From assembly GCF_900104845.1 (NCBI RefSeq), contig NZ_FNSR01000001.1, forward strand, positions 3,534,001 through 3,598,000: a stretch of 64,000 nucleotides of DNA, in the 5' to 3' direction. The notes under the pieces are model-generated. The model saw only the letters and a list, made by a program, of their open reading frames with translations. It had not been told where the DNA came from and searched no databases. Source of the stretch: Paraburkholderia caballeronis. Lineage in GTDB: Bacteria > Pseudomonadota > Gammaproteobacteria > Burkholderiales > Burkholderiaceae. The translations under genes were made by a program, and so were the position numbers. Positions 41,218 to 50,104 of the stretch are shown one piece after another. Each line of letters begins with the position of its first letter. Position 1 is the stretch's first letter.

Positions 41218-43011
41218 TCAGGCCGGCTGCACCGCCGGGCCGCTGCCGACCGCCGGCAGATGCGGCGCGAACTGCTGCACATAACGCGCCGCGCTGCTGC
41301 CGACGACGAGATGCAGCGTGTTTGCCGAGATCCATGCGACGTCGAGCGCGCCGAGCCGCTGCCGGTCGATCAGCGCGCCATTGCGCACGACCACGCGCAG
41401 ACGCGTCGCGGCCACCGCGTCGAGCGACGTGATGTTGGCCGCGCCGCCGAGCGCACCGAGCCAGCCGACCGGATCGGGATCGAGCGGGCCGGCATCGACG
41501 GCCGGCGTCGATCCGGCCGGCGCCGCAGCCTGCACAGAAGAAGCCGATGCGCGAGCCGTCCCGCCCTGCGCCGGCGTTTCGGCCACCGCACCGCCGCGCC
41601 AGATCTCGCTGCGAATTTCATCGGCGATGATGTCCGCCTCCGGCCCGATGATCACCTGCACGCTTTCGCCGCCGCGCTTGAGCACACCGCGCGCACCGAG
41701 CGACCGCAGTGCGGCTTCCGACACGTTCGCCGGATCGGCCACCGACAGCCGCAGCCGCGTGGTGCACGCATCGACGACTTTGAGGTTCGCCGCGCCGCCG
41801 AGCGCCGCGAGGTAGCCGGCCGCCCGCGGCGTCGCAACGGCGCCGGCCGGGACGGCTGCGCCGGCGGCGGCAGGCGCGGCGGCCGCGTCGCCGTTCGCCG
41901 GCTCGCGTCCCGGCGTCGGCAGGTCGAAGCGGCGGATGAAGAAGCGGAACAACCCGTAGTACACGACCGCATACGCGATGCCGAGCGGAATGGCCTGCCA
42001 GCCGTGCGTCGACAGCCCGTAGTTCAGCACGTAGTCGATCGCGCCCGCCGAGAACGTGAAGCCGAGCTTGATGCCGAGCAGCGAGCAGATCGCGAGCGAC
42101 AACCCGGTCAGCACCGCATGGATCGCGTACAGCACCGGCGCGAGGAACATGAACGTGAATTCGATCGGCTCGGTCACGCCGGTCAAAAACGACGTCAGCG
42201 CCATCGACATCAGCAGCCCCGCGACCGCCGGACGCCGCGCCTTCGGCGCCTCGTGCAGCATCGCGAGACACGCGGCCGGCAGGCCGAACATCATCACCGG
42301 GAAGAAGCCGGCCATGAAACCGCCGGCGCTCGGGTCGCCCGCGAAGAAACGATGCAGGTCGCCGCTGACCGCCGCGCCGCCGCCCGGCGGCGTGAACGTG
42401 CCGAACACGAACCACACGAGCGAGTTCAGGATGTGGTGCAGCCCGGTCACGAGCAGCAGCCGGTTCAACAGCCCATAGACGAACGTGCCGATCGCGCCGG
42501 CCGTCGTCAGCCAGTGGCCGGCGGTATCGATCGCCGCCTGCACCGGCTGCCACACGTAGCCGAACACGACGCCGAGCACCACGCAGACCAGCCCGGTCAC
42601 GATCGGCACGAAACGCTTGCCGCCGAAGAACGCGAGGAACTCGGGCAGCCTGATGTCCTTGAAGCGGTTGTACAGCATCCCCGCGACGATCCCGGCCACC
42701 ACGCCCGACAGCACGCCCATGTTGAGCTTGTCGTTGATGTCCTTCATCACGGCGACCTGCACCAGATAACCGAGCGCGCCCGCAAGCGCCGCGACGCCGT
42801 TGTTGTCCTTCGCGAAGCCGACCGCGATGCCGATCGCGAACAGCAATGGCAGGTTGTCGAAGATCGCGCCGCCGGCGTCGGCGATGATCTTGATGTTGAG
42901 CATGTCCGCTTGGCCGAAGCGCAGCAGCAGGCCGGCGACCGGCAGCACTGCGATCGGCAGCATCAGCGCACGACCCAGGCTCTGGATCTTCAGAAACGGG
43001 TTTCCTTCCAT
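41218..43011 (-). CDS. nagE: GlcNAc-specific PTS transporter, EIIC-EIIB with extra degenerate EIIB
   Basis: Imports and phosphorylates N-acetylglucosamine. The 597-residue protein has an EIIC membrane domain (about 1-365; FLKIQSLGRALMLPIAVLPV, GVTEPIEFTFMFLAPVLY). An EIIB domain (about 400-475) carries the phosphorylated cysteine in VVDACTTRLRLSV. After an Ala/Thr-rich linker, a second EIIB-like domain (about 515-590) has the same motif as LDAVAATRLRVVV, with alanine in place of cysteine. E. coli NagE has EIIA there instead. The EIIA function is supplied by the neighbouring fusion protein. It is last in the nag operon; the start at 43011 fits the conserved MEGNPFLKIQ. Confidence 0.93.
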   Translation of the reverse strand: MEGNPFLKIQSLGRALMLPIAVLPVAGLLLRFGQADMLNIKIIADAGGAIFDNLPLLFAIGIAVGFAKDNNGVAALAGALGYLVQVAVMKDINDKLNMGVLSGVVAGIVAGMLYNRFKDIRLPEFLAFFGGKRFVPIVTGLVCVVLGVVFGYVWQPVQAAIDTAGHWLTTAGAIGTFVYGLLNRLLLVTGLHHILNSLVWFVFGTFTPPGGGAAVSGDLHRFFAGDPSAGGFMAGFFPVMMFGLPAACLAMLHEAPKARRPAVAGLLMSMALTSFLTGVTEPIEFTFMFLAPVLYAIHAVLTGLSLAICSLLGIKLGFTFSAGAIDYVLNYGLSTHGWQAIPLGIAYAVVYYGLFRFFIRRFDLPTPGREPANGDAAAAPAAAGAAVPAGAVATPRAAGYLAALGGAANLKVVDACTTRLRLSVADPANVSEAALRSLGARGVLKRGGESVQVIIGPEADIIADEIRSEIWRGGAVAETPAQGGTARASASSVQAAAPAGSTPAVDAGPLDPDPVGWLGALGGAANITSLDAVAATRLRVVVRNGALIDRQRLGALDVAWISANTLHLVVGSSAARYVQQFAPHLPAVGSGPAVQPA

Positions 43012-43083
43012 GGGACGATCTCCAGTCGCTTGCTGCGTCCGTTCGTGATTCGTTACGTATGTACGTGGGGTACGTGTATGTGC

Positions 43084-43105
43084 CGCGCGCCCGTCGGGGC
43101 GCGCG
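43084..43105 (-). other. Intercistronic GC hairpin between the EI fusion and nagE
   Basis: Perfect 9-bp stem CGCGCGCCC / GGGCGCGCG with a GTCG loop, just after the stop of the upstream gene, with no T tract. It may stabilise the upstream message or set differential expression. Confidence 0.6.
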
Positions 43106-43109
43106 ATGC

Positions 43110-45683
43110 TCAGTCGAGCGGCCAGATTTCGCGGCTCGCGGCGCGCACCGACTGCGCCGATTCGAGCGCGAGCGCATCCTGAGCGCGCTGACGGCACAGT
43201 TGATAGTCGAGGTTGCGCACGCGCGCTTTCACCGTCGGTACCGACACCGGATCGACCGACAGTTCGGTCACGCCGAGCCCGACGAGCAGCGGCACCGCGA
43301 GCGGATCGCCGGCGAGCGCGCCGCAGACGCCCACCCACTTGCCATGCTTCTGCGCGCCCTGCACCGTCGCATCGACGAGCCGCAGCACCGCCGGATGCAG
43401 TCCGTCGGCCTGCGCGGCGAGGTTCGCCTGGCAGCGGTCCATCGCGAGCGTGTACTGCGTGAGATCGTTCGTGCCGATCGACAGGAAGTCCGCGTGACGC
43501 GCCAGTTGATCGGCAAGCAGCGCCGCCGACGGCACCTCGATCATCACGCCGACCTCGATCGCGTCGGCGCGGCCGAGTTCGCGCGCGAACGCGTCGATCC
43601 GCTCGCGCAGCCGCACGAGTTCGCCGACGTCGGTGACCATCGGCAGCAGGATCCGCACCGCGCCGGCCGGCTGCACCGCGAGCAGTCCGCGCAGTTGATC
43701 GTCGAGCAGGTCCGGGCGCACCTGCGCGAGCCGGATGCCGCGCAGGCCGAGCGCCGGATTCGGCTCGGGCGGCAGCGTCAGGTAATCGACTTCCTTGTCC
43801 GCGCCGACGTCGAGCGTGCGGATGATCGCGGTGCGGCCGGCGAGCGTATCGACGATCGACTGATAACTCTGCCGATGCTCTTCGACGCTCGGCGCAGCCT
43901 GGCGGTGAATGAACAGCAGTTCGGTGCGCAGCAGGCCGACCGCGTCCGCGCCGTTTTCGACGGCGATCGACGCGTCGTCGAGCGTCGCGATGTTCGCGGC
44001 GACCTCGATTGCGCGGCCGTCGCGCGTCGCCACCGCCAGCTGCGACGTGCGCCGGTTCGCTTCGCGCACGCCGGCAAGGCGCGAGCGTTCGAGCCGCGCG
44101 CGTTCGATGTCGAGCGCGCTCGGCGCGTATTCGATGCGGCCCGCGCTCGCATCGACGACGATCTGCGTGCCTTCGGGGATCGCATGCAGCGCGTCGCCGA
44201 CCGCGACGAGCGCCGGAATGCCCGCCTGCCGCGCGATGATCGCCGCGTGCGACGTCGCGCCGCCGCGCGCCATCACGAGCGCGGTCACGCGGCTGCGATC
44301 GAGCGTCGCGAGATCGGACGGCGTGAATTCGTCGGCGGCGAGCACCGCTTCGTCGGGCAGCGCGCGAGCGGTCGTGCCCGCGTAACCGAGCGCGCGCAGC
44401 ACGCGCTTTTCGATGTCGCGCAAATCGGCCGCGCGCTCCGCGAGCAGCGGATCGTCCACCTGGCCGAGCACGGCAATCTGCGTGCGGATCGCATCACGCC
44501 ACGCGAAACCCGCGCTCTTGCCGAGGCTGATGAGATCGCGTGCGGCGTCGATCAGCGTCGGATCTTCCAGCAGCACGCGGTGCATCGTGAAGATGCCCGC
44601 CTCGCCGATCGCGCCGCGCTGCGACGCCGCGCGCACGCTGCTGTTCAGTTCGGCGTCGACGCTCGCGATCGCGTTGTCGAGCAGGCGGCTCTCGGCCGCC
44701 GACGTGCCGCTCGCGAGTTCGGGCGGCGCAAGCTCGGCGTCGTCCCAGCGCACCAGCGCGCCGACCGCGACGCCCGGCGCAGCACATACGCCCGCGAGCG
44801 TGTTCGGCGGCAACGGCTCGCCCGCCTGACGCACGGCCCCCGGTGCCGGCGAAAGCTGCCGCGCGGGCGTCTCGTTCGCCTCGCCTGCTGCTTCGCGCGT
44901 CAGTTCGTCCGCGACCGCGTCGATCGCCTTCTGGGCGTCGCGGCCGATGCCGACCAGTTCGATCGTCGCTCCTTGCGCGGCGCCCAGCGCGAGCAGGCCG
45001 ACGATGCTCTCGACCGCCGCGTTGCGATCCCGGTAGCGCACCTCGACGCGCGCGTCGAAACCGCGCGCGGCCTCTCTGGCGCGCGCGGCGGGACGCGCGT
45101 GCAAACCGCCCGCGTGCGACAGCGTCACGCTGCGGCGCGCTTCGGTCTCGACCGAGGAAACCGCGACGGCTTCCGTCGCGACAACCTCCGTCGCGGCACC
45201 CCGCGCGCGCAGCGCGAGCAGCGGCGTGACGCCGGCCCGCACGTCGCCCGCTTCCGCGCGGCCGACCACCTCGAACGCGTCGGAGTTCGCGATCGCGACC
45301 ACCGACACGAGGCTCGGCGCACGGCACGCGATCGCATCGACGTCGAATTCGATCAGCAGGTCGCCGCGCCGCACCTGCGCGCCCTGCTCGACCCGCGCGG
45401 TGAAGCCGTCACCGTTCAGTTCGACCGTGTCGATGCCGATGTGCACGAGCACCTCGGCGCCCTCGGCGGTCTGCAGCGTGACCGCGTGGCCCGTGCGCGC
45501 GAGATGCGTGACCGTGCCGTCGCACGGCGCGACCATGCGGCCTTCGAGCGGATCGATGCCGATGCCGTCGCCGAACAGCCCTTCCGCGAACACCGGATCG
45601 GGAACCGACGCGAGCGGCACGACCGGCCCGGAGAGCGGCGCGGTCAATACGAAGCGGCCGTGCGCCGCGTTCATCGGGTCCAT
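43110..45683 (-). CDS. ptsP: Multiphosphoryl transfer protein: EIIA(Glc)-HPr-EI fusion
   Basis: Carries the whole phosphate relay for NagE in one 857-residue cytoplasmic protein. The EIIA-Glc domain (about 20-160) has the active histidine in VLVHIGIDTVELNG. The HPr domain (about 185-275) has LSHAGGLHARPAA with its histidine and a serine-bearing ESIVGLLALG segment equivalent to the HPr regulatory serine site. The EI domain (about 300-857) has the phosphohistidine in MARGGATSHAAIIAR and the PEP-site RTLDVGADKEVDY. The ATG at 45683 is preferred because GAGGAG lies 9 bp upstream; an ATG at 45710 is an alternative. It is part of the GlcNAc operon. Confidence 0.93.
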   Translation of the reverse strand: MDPMNAAHGRFVLTAPLSGPVVPLASVPDPVFAEGLFGDGIGIDPLEGRMVAPCDGTVTHLARTGHAVTLQTAEGAEVLVHIGIDTVELNGDGFTARVEQGAQVRRGDLLIEFDVDAIACRAPSLVSVVAIANSDAFEVVGRAEAGDVRAGVTPLLALRARGAATEVVATEAVAVSSVETEARRSVTLSHAGGLHARPAARAREAARGFDARVEVRYRDRNAAVESIVGLLALGAAQGATIELVGIGRDAQKAIDAVADELTREAAGEANETPARQLSPAPGAVRQAGEPLPPNTLAGVCAAPGVAVGALVRWDDAELAPPELASGTSAAESRLLDNAIASVDAELNSSVRAASQRGAIGEAGIFTMHRVLLEDPTLIDAARDLISLGKSAGFAWRDAIRTQIAVLGQVDDPLLAERAADLRDIEKRVLRALGYAGTTARALPDEAVLAADEFTPSDLATLDRSRVTALVMARGGATSHAAIIARQAGIPALVAVGDALHAIPEGTQIVVDASAGRIEYAPSALDIERARLERSRLAGVREANRRTSQLAVATRDGRAIEVAANIATLDDASIAVENGADAVGLLRTELLFIHRQAAPSVEEHRQSYQSIVDTLAGRTAIIRTLDVGADKEVDYLTLPPEPNPALGLRGIRLAQVRPDLLDDQLRGLLAVQPAGAVRILLPMVTDVGELVRLRERIDAFARELGRADAIEVGVMIEVPSAALLADQLARHADFLSIGTNDLTQYTLAMDRCQANLAAQADGLHPAVLRLVDATVQGAQKHGKWVGVCGALAGDPLAVPLLVGLGVTELSVDPVSVPTVKARVRNLDYQLCRQRAQDALALESAQSVRAASREIWPLD

Positions 45684-45722
45684 CAGACGAGACTCCTCGA
45701 TGCGTTCCATCAATGTTCCAGG

Positions 45723-46739
45723 CTAGTGGGTTTCCGTGACCTTGTGCAGGTAGCGCGGCTCGTCCGGATTGCGGCCGCGCGCGGCGGCCAGCGCCGCCGC
45801 CATCACGTAGAACGACAGGATCGCCGCGACCGGGTCGAGCGCCGGATCGGCGGTCGGCGCGAGCGGCAGCATTGCGTCGGCGACGTCGGGCGGCGCGGCG
45901 AGCAGCACGCTCGCGCCACGTTTCTGCATGTCGCGCGCGAGTTCGAGCAGCCCCGCCTGTTCCGGGCCGCGCGGCGCGAACACGAGCAGCGGATAATCGC
46001 GGCCGATCAGTTCCATCGGGCCGTGCCGCACCTCGGCGCTCGAAAACGCCTCGGCCTGGATGCCCGACGTTTCCTTCAGCTTCAGCGCCGCTTCCTGCGC
46101 AATCGCGAGGCCCGCGCCGCGGCCGATCACGATCATCTGCGACACGTCGCGCAGTTCGTCGACGGCCTTCGACCAGTCGAGCCGGCCCGCGCGTTCGAGC
46201 GCGTCCGGCAACGCGCGCAGCGCATCGACGAACGCGGCGTCGCGCTGCCAGAACGCGACCAGTTGCGCGGACAACGCGAGCATCGCGATATAACTCTTGG
46301 TCGCCGCGACGCTCAGTTCCGGGCCGGCGTGCAGCGGCAGTTCGATGCCGGCCGCCGCCGCGAGCGGCGAGCCGGGAACGTTGACGGCGGCGGCGGTCAA
46401 TGCGCCCGCGTCGTGCAGCGCGCGCATCGTCGCGACGAGGTCGGGACTCCTGCCCGACTGGGAGAACGCGAGCGCGAACTGGTCGCGCACGCGCAGCGGC
46501 GCCTGCTGGAGCGTCGCGATCGACATCGGCAGCGATGCGACCGGCACGCCGATCCGGCTCATCGTCAGCGACGCGAAGTAGCTCGCCGCATGGTCCGAAC
46601 TGCCGCGCGCGACGGTCAGCGCGACGTGGCGCGGCGCTTCGTCGAGCCGACGCGCGAGCGCCTCGACCGGCGACGTATCGGCAAGCTGCGCGGCCACGAC
46701 GCCGGCCGACGCCAGCGCCTCGTTAAGCATATTCGACAA
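45723..46739 (-). CDS. nagB-II: SIS-domain glucosamine-6-phosphate deaminase (NagB-II type)
   Basis: Converts GlcN-6-P to fructose-6-phosphate and ammonia. It belongs to the SIS (GlmS isomerase-like) family, not the classical NagB fold. The protein has about 338 residues with two SIS domains: ARGSSDHAASYFASL and SQSGRSPDLVATM, then VIGRGAGLAIAQEAALKLKE and AEVRHGPMELI. It has no N-terminal glutaminase domain, so it is not GlmS. The start is probably TTG at 46739 (AAGGAG 7 bp upstream); an ATG at 46730 is possible. Its start overlaps the nagA stop by about 17 bp. Confidence 0.88.
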   Translation of the reverse strand: MSNMLNEALASAGVVAAQLADTSPVEALARRLDEAPRHVALTVARGSSDHAASYFASLTMSRIGVPVASLPMSIATLQQAPLRVRDQFALAFSQSGRSPDLVATMRALHDAGALTAAAVNVPGSPLAAAAGIELPLHAGPELSVAATKSYIAMLALSAQLVAFWQRDAAFVDALRALPDALERAGRLDWSKAVDELRDVSQMIVIGRGAGLAIAQEAALKLKETSGIQAEAFSSAEVRHGPMELIGRDYPLLVFAPRGPEQAGLLELARDMQKRGASVLLAAPPDVADAMLPLAPTADPALDPVAAILSFYVMAAALAAARGRNPDEPRYLHKVTETH

Positions 46740-47826
46740 TCGATTCTCCTTCGACATAGGTCGCCGTCAGCGCCAGCTCGCGATCGAACACGACGAGGTC
46801 GGCCCATGCGCCGCGCGCGATGCGGCCGCGATCCTCGATCCCGAGGTAGTCGGCGGCGTAGCGCGACAGGCGGTTTGAAACGTCCGCGACCGGCAGGCCG
46901 AGCGACACGAGATTGCGCAACGCCTGATCCATCGTCAGCGTGCTGCCGGCGAGCGTGCCGTCCGCGAGGCGCACGCCGCCCAGGCACTTCGTCACGTGCT
47001 GGCTGCCGAGCCGGTATTCGCCGTCGGGCATCCCGGTCGCCGACGTGCTGTCGGTGACGACGTACAGGCGCGGAATCGCGCGCATCGCCGCGCGGATCGC
47101 GCCCGGATGCACGTGCAGCAGGTCCGGGATGATCTCCGCGTACTCGGCGTGCGCGAGCGCCGCGCCGACGAGCCCCGGATTGCGGTGATGCAGCGGCGAC
47201 ATCGCGTTGAACAGATGCGTGAAGCCGCATGCGCCGTGCTTCAGCGCGGTGACGGCGTCGTCGTAGGTCGCGAGCGAGTGGCCGAGCTGCACGCGCACGC
47301 CGCGCGCGGCCATCTCCGAGATGATCTCGATGTGGCCGGCGATTTCCGGCGCGACGGTCACGACGCGGATCGGCGCGATCGACAGGTACTTCAGCACCTC
47401 GTCGAGCACCGCCGACACCGCCGCGTCCGGCTGCGCGCCGAGCTTGCCCGGATTGATGTACGGCCCTTCGAGATGCACGCCGAGCACGCGCGCGCCGCCC
47501 GGCGTGCGGATGCGCGCGACCTCGCCCAGTCCGGCGACGACGCTCATCAGTTCGTCGCGCGGCGCGGTCATCGTGGTCGCGAGCAGGCTCGTCGTGCCGT
47601 AACTCGCGTGGGTGCGGGTGATCGTCTCGATCGCGTTGCCCGCCTCCATCACGTCGGCGCCGCCGCCGCCGTGCACGTGCAGGTCGATGAAACCCGGCAG
47701 GATGTACGGCTCGTCGTTGCCGGCCGGATCGGCGGGCGTGCCCGCGATCGACGTGATGCGTCCGTTCTCGAACGACAGCGAGCCGTGAATCCAGCCGTCA
47801 GTGGTCAGTATGTTTCCGCTCAGCAT
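46723..47826 (-). CDS. nagA: N-acetylglucosamine-6-phosphate deacetylase
   Basis: Amidohydrolase that produces GlcN-6-P from imported GlcNAc-6-P. The 367-residue protein has the metal motif DLHVHGGGG, HLEGPYINPGKLGAQ, VQLGHSLATYDDA, THLFNAMSPLHHRNPG and the catalytic aspartate in VTDSTSATGM. It is followed, with overlap, by the SIS-type deaminase and preceded by the GntR regulator after 105 bp. Together with NagE and the EIIA-HPr-EI fusion it makes a complete GlcNAc uptake and catabolism route. Confidence 0.95.
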   Translation of the reverse strand: MLSGNILTTDGWIHGSLSFENGRITSIAGTPADPAGNDEPYILPGFIDLHVHGGGGADVMEAGNAIETITRTHASYGTTSLLATTMTAPRDELMSVVAGLGEVARIRTPGGARVLGVHLEGPYINPGKLGAQPDAAVSAVLDEVLKYLSIAPIRVVTVAPEIAGHIEIISEMAARGVRVQLGHSLATYDDAVTALKHGACGFTHLFNAMSPLHHRNPGLVGAALAHAEYAEIIPDLLHVHPGAIRAAMRAIPRLYVVTDSTSATGMPDGEYRLGSQHVTKCLGGVRLADGTLAGSTLTMDQALRNLVSLGLPVADVSNRLSRYAADYLGIEDRGRIARGAWADLVVFDRELALTATYVEGESIVEYA

Positions 47827-47931
47827 GAGTTTTCCCGGTGGTGCACGATGTTGGGTTCAGGGGGCGTGGTCCCGGTCCGTCCCCGGGGGCGCGCGTTGCC
47901 TGCGTCGATCGCTTTAGTGGTTTTGGTGGCT

Positions 47932-48666
47932 CTACTGGCGCAACTCCGCGACAAAGTCGTAGTAGCCGTCGCGGCAATAGGTGTCCGTCAGCTCGATCGC
48001 GCGCTGGTCGGCCGAGAAGCCGACACGCGTGATGACCAGCAATGCCGCGCGCGGCTCGACCTCCATCAACGCGGCGATCTCGCTCGTCGCGTTGATCGCG
48101 CGGAAGTGTTGCAGCGCCCGCACGACCGCCGCGCCGCGCTGCTCCAGATACGTGTACAGCGACGTGTCGATCGTGTCCGGGTCCGGCACGATCGACACCG
48201 GCAGCGCCGAGTGCTCGACCGCCATCACGATCCCGTCCGCGCGCCGCAGCCGCCGCAGGCTCGCGACCGACGCGCCGGGGGACAACCCGAGCTGCACGAT
48301 CTCGTCGCGGCGCGCCGGGCGGATGGTGCGCTCCAGCCACACCGAATCGGGCGTGAAGCCGCGCTGCTGCATCTTCTTCGTGAAACCAGTGAGCCGCGAC
48401 AGCGGGTCCTCGACGCGCGGCGTGATGAAGCTGCCCGCGCCGCGTGCGCGCCGGATCAGGCCCTGCTCGACCAGCAGCTCGATCGCCTTGCGCGCGGTGA
48501 TCCGCGACACGCCGATCGCGTCCGACAGCGTCCGCTCCGACGGCAGCGCCTCGCCGGCGGACCATACGCCGCAATGGATCGCCGTCGCGAGATTGCGCGC
48601 CAGTTGCAGATACAGCGGCGTGACGTTGCGCGCGTCGGGCATCAGGGCAGACCAACGGGTTTCCAT
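47932..48666 (-). CDS. GntR/HutC-family transcriptional regulator of the nag operon
   Basis: Probable GlcNAc-6-P or GlcN-6-P-responsive repressor (NagR/NagQ/DasR type). The 244-residue protein has an N-terminal winged helix (about 10-80; LPSERTLSDAIGVSRITARKAIELLVEQGLI) and a UTRA effector domain (about 95-240). The start at 48666 lies just behind a GGAGG; ATG at 48642 is an alternative. It is first gene of the nag cluster, and a strong promoter lies about 70 bp upstream. Autoregulation is likely but no operator can be fixed with certainty. Confidence 0.9.
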   Translation of the reverse strand: METRWSALMPDARNVTPLYLQLARNLATAIHCGVWSAGEALPSERTLSDAIGVSRITARKAIELLVEQGLIRRARGAGSFITPRVEDPLSRLTGFTKKMQQRGFTPDSVWLERTIRPARRDEIVQLGLSPGASVASLRRLRRADGIVMAVEHSALPVSIVPDPDTIDTSLYTYLEQRGAAVVRALQHFRAINATSEIAALMEVEPRAALLVITRVGFSADQRAIELTDTYCRDGYYDFVAELRQ

Positions 48667-48737
48667 ACGCCTCCGGCGGGTGGTTCGGGAAGTCGATGCG
48701 GCCCGCATCGCGATGCGTCCGGTTCGAAAGCGAGCCC

Positions 48738-48765
48738 ATTATATAACCACAATAATACCAGTCAA
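48738..48765 (-). promoter_or_regulatory. Sigma-70 promoter of the gntR-nag operon
   Basis: On the minus strand TTGACT (48760-48765), a 16-bp spacer and TATAAT (48738-48743), about 70 bp upstream of gntR. Within it, TGGTATTA and TGGTTATA are repeated half-site-like words that could bind the GntR regulator. Confidence 0.75.
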
Positions 48766-48780
48766 TTTTCCCGAGTAAAC

Positions 48781-49020
48781 CTACTAGATCGACATTAATC
48801 CATTTATATTCATTAAGTTACATGTTTCATCCCCGGTAAAATTCACGCCCTTCGTGTACCAGGATTTACCCTGGATGTGTATTATTCGGGGACCGTTTAA
48901 GAACCAGTCTATGCATATTTCATAGAAAAACGGCTCAACAATCGTACCAGTGCGATACCAGTGGCCTGTCCATGGGCGTTCGCCAGGGAACATGAATCAC
49001 GAAAACTTGCCGTTATAGTG
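48781..49020. other. A/T-rich segment between the nag operon and the MarR-GNAT gene
   Basis: About 240 bp of clearly lower GC than the rest (the first 60 bases are roughly one-third GC). It contains a minus-strand open frame of 69 codons (48784-48993, MFPGERPWTGHWYRT...) with no Shine-Dalgarno and no family I recognise. The frame may be a remnant of acquired DNA or chance. The rest of the 48667-49055 gap is the nag promoter on one side and the short leader of the plus-strand gene on the other. Confidence 0.5.
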
Positions 49021-49055
49021 GTGACCGACCACTCACAAGAACGGCTACGGGGAAT

Positions 49056-50003
49056 ATGCAGTCAACCGACGAGGACGCGTTGCGGCGCGCCGAGGCAGTA
49101 CGCCAGTTCAATCGCTTCTATCTGAAGCACCTGGGCGCGCTCCATGCGCGCCTGCCGCGAAGTGAGTTCTCGCTTACCGAAATCCGGATCCTGTACGAAC
49201 TCTCTCGCGGCCACGCGCAAACCGCCGCCGCGCTGGCGCGCGACCTGTCGCTGGATACCGGTTATCTGAGCCGGATTCTCGCGGGCTTCGAGAAGCGCAA
49301 CCTGATTTCGCGCCGGCCGTCCGCCACCGACGCGCGGCAGTCGCTGCTCGCGCTGACGGACGACGGCCACGCGCACTTCGCGCCGCTCGACGCCGCGGTG
49401 ATCGGCAGCGTTCACGCGTCGCTCGCGCCGCTCGCGCCGACCGAGCAGGAAGAGCTGGTCGCCGCGATGCGGATCGTCGAGCGATTGCTCCGCAGACGCA
49501 AGGCGGAGGGCAACGTCGCGCTGCGGGCGCCGCGCGCCGGCGAATACGGGTGGCTCGTGTATCGACAGGCGCAGTGGTTCGCAAACGAATACGGCTGGGG
49601 TCCGCACTTCGAGGCGGCGCTCGCGGAAAGCGTCGCCGTGTTCGCGCAGAAGCAGGGCGCGGCGCGCGAAACAGGGTGGATCGCGGAACAGGATGGGAAT
49701 GCGGTCGGGTCGGCGTTCGTCGTCGCGGCCGGACACTCGGTCGCGCGCGTGCGGCTGCTGTTCGTCGAGCCGTACGTGCGGCGGCTCGGCATCGGCTCGC
49801 AACTGCTCGACGAATGCGTGCGTTTCGCCGAACGGGCCGGTTACGAGATGCTCGACCTGACACTCACCGACTCGCTCGGCGACGCGAAGCGTCTCGCCGG
49901 GCGGCGCGGGTTCCGGTACGAGCATTCCGCGCGGGAAGAACGCTTCGGCCGGGAACTGATCGTCGAACGATGGGTGCGCGAGCTGACGCCGACCCAGCAT
50001 TGA
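49056..50003 (+). CDS. MarR regulator - GNAT acetyltransferase fusion
   Basis: A 315-residue two-domain protein. A MarR winged-helix domain (about 1-150; FSLTEIRILYELSRGHAQTAAALARDLSLDTGYLSRILAGFEKRNLISR) is fused to a GNAT domain (about 160-312). The acetyl-CoA motif is VEPYVRRLGIGSQLLDECVRFAE. This fusion is widespread in proteobacteria. Its substrate and targets are unknown; it may acetylate a small toxic molecule and regulate its own gene. The ATG has GGGGA upstream. It is a single gene beside an A/T-rich segment and is closed by a terminator. Confidence 0.9.
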   Translation: MQSTDEDALRRAEAVRQFNRFYLKHLGALHARLPRSEFSLTEIRILYELSRGHAQTAAALARDLSLDTGYLSRILAGFEKRNLISRRPSATDARQSLLALTDDGHAHFAPLDAAVIGSVHASLAPLAPTEQEELVAAMRIVERLLRRRKAEGNVALRAPRAGEYGWLVYRQAQWFANEYGWGPHFEAALAESVAVFAQKQGAARETGWIAEQDGNAVGSAFVVAAGHSVARVRLLFVEPYVRRLGIGSQLLDECVRFAERAGYEMLDLTLTDSLGDAKRLAGRRGFRYEHSAREERFGRELIVERWVRELTPTQH

Positions 50004-50026
50004 TGCCGGCATGCCTCGCATAAGAC

Positions 50027-50060
50027 AAAAGCGCCGCGGTACGAACCGCGGCGCTTTTTT
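50027..50060. terminator. Bidirectional terminator between the MarR-GNAT gene and metQ
   Basis: Perfect 14-bp stem AAAAGCGCCGCGGT / ACCGCGGCGCTTTT with an ACGA loop, T-flanked. Confidence 0.93.
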
Positions 50061-50104
50061 CGTTTGTCAGGCCACGCGGGACGCGACACGCGTCCCGCCG
50101 TCGA

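Noticed and set aside
45684..45713. Longer start for the EIIA-HPr-EI fusion (TTG 45713 or ATG 45710)
   Set aside because: The ATG at 45683 has a good GAGGAG at the right distance; the longer starts do not.
43059..47057. 1332-codon plus-strand open frame opposite the nag genes
   Set aside because: Arg- and Glu-rich composition of a high-GC antisense frame; it lies exactly across three well-supported minus-strand genes.
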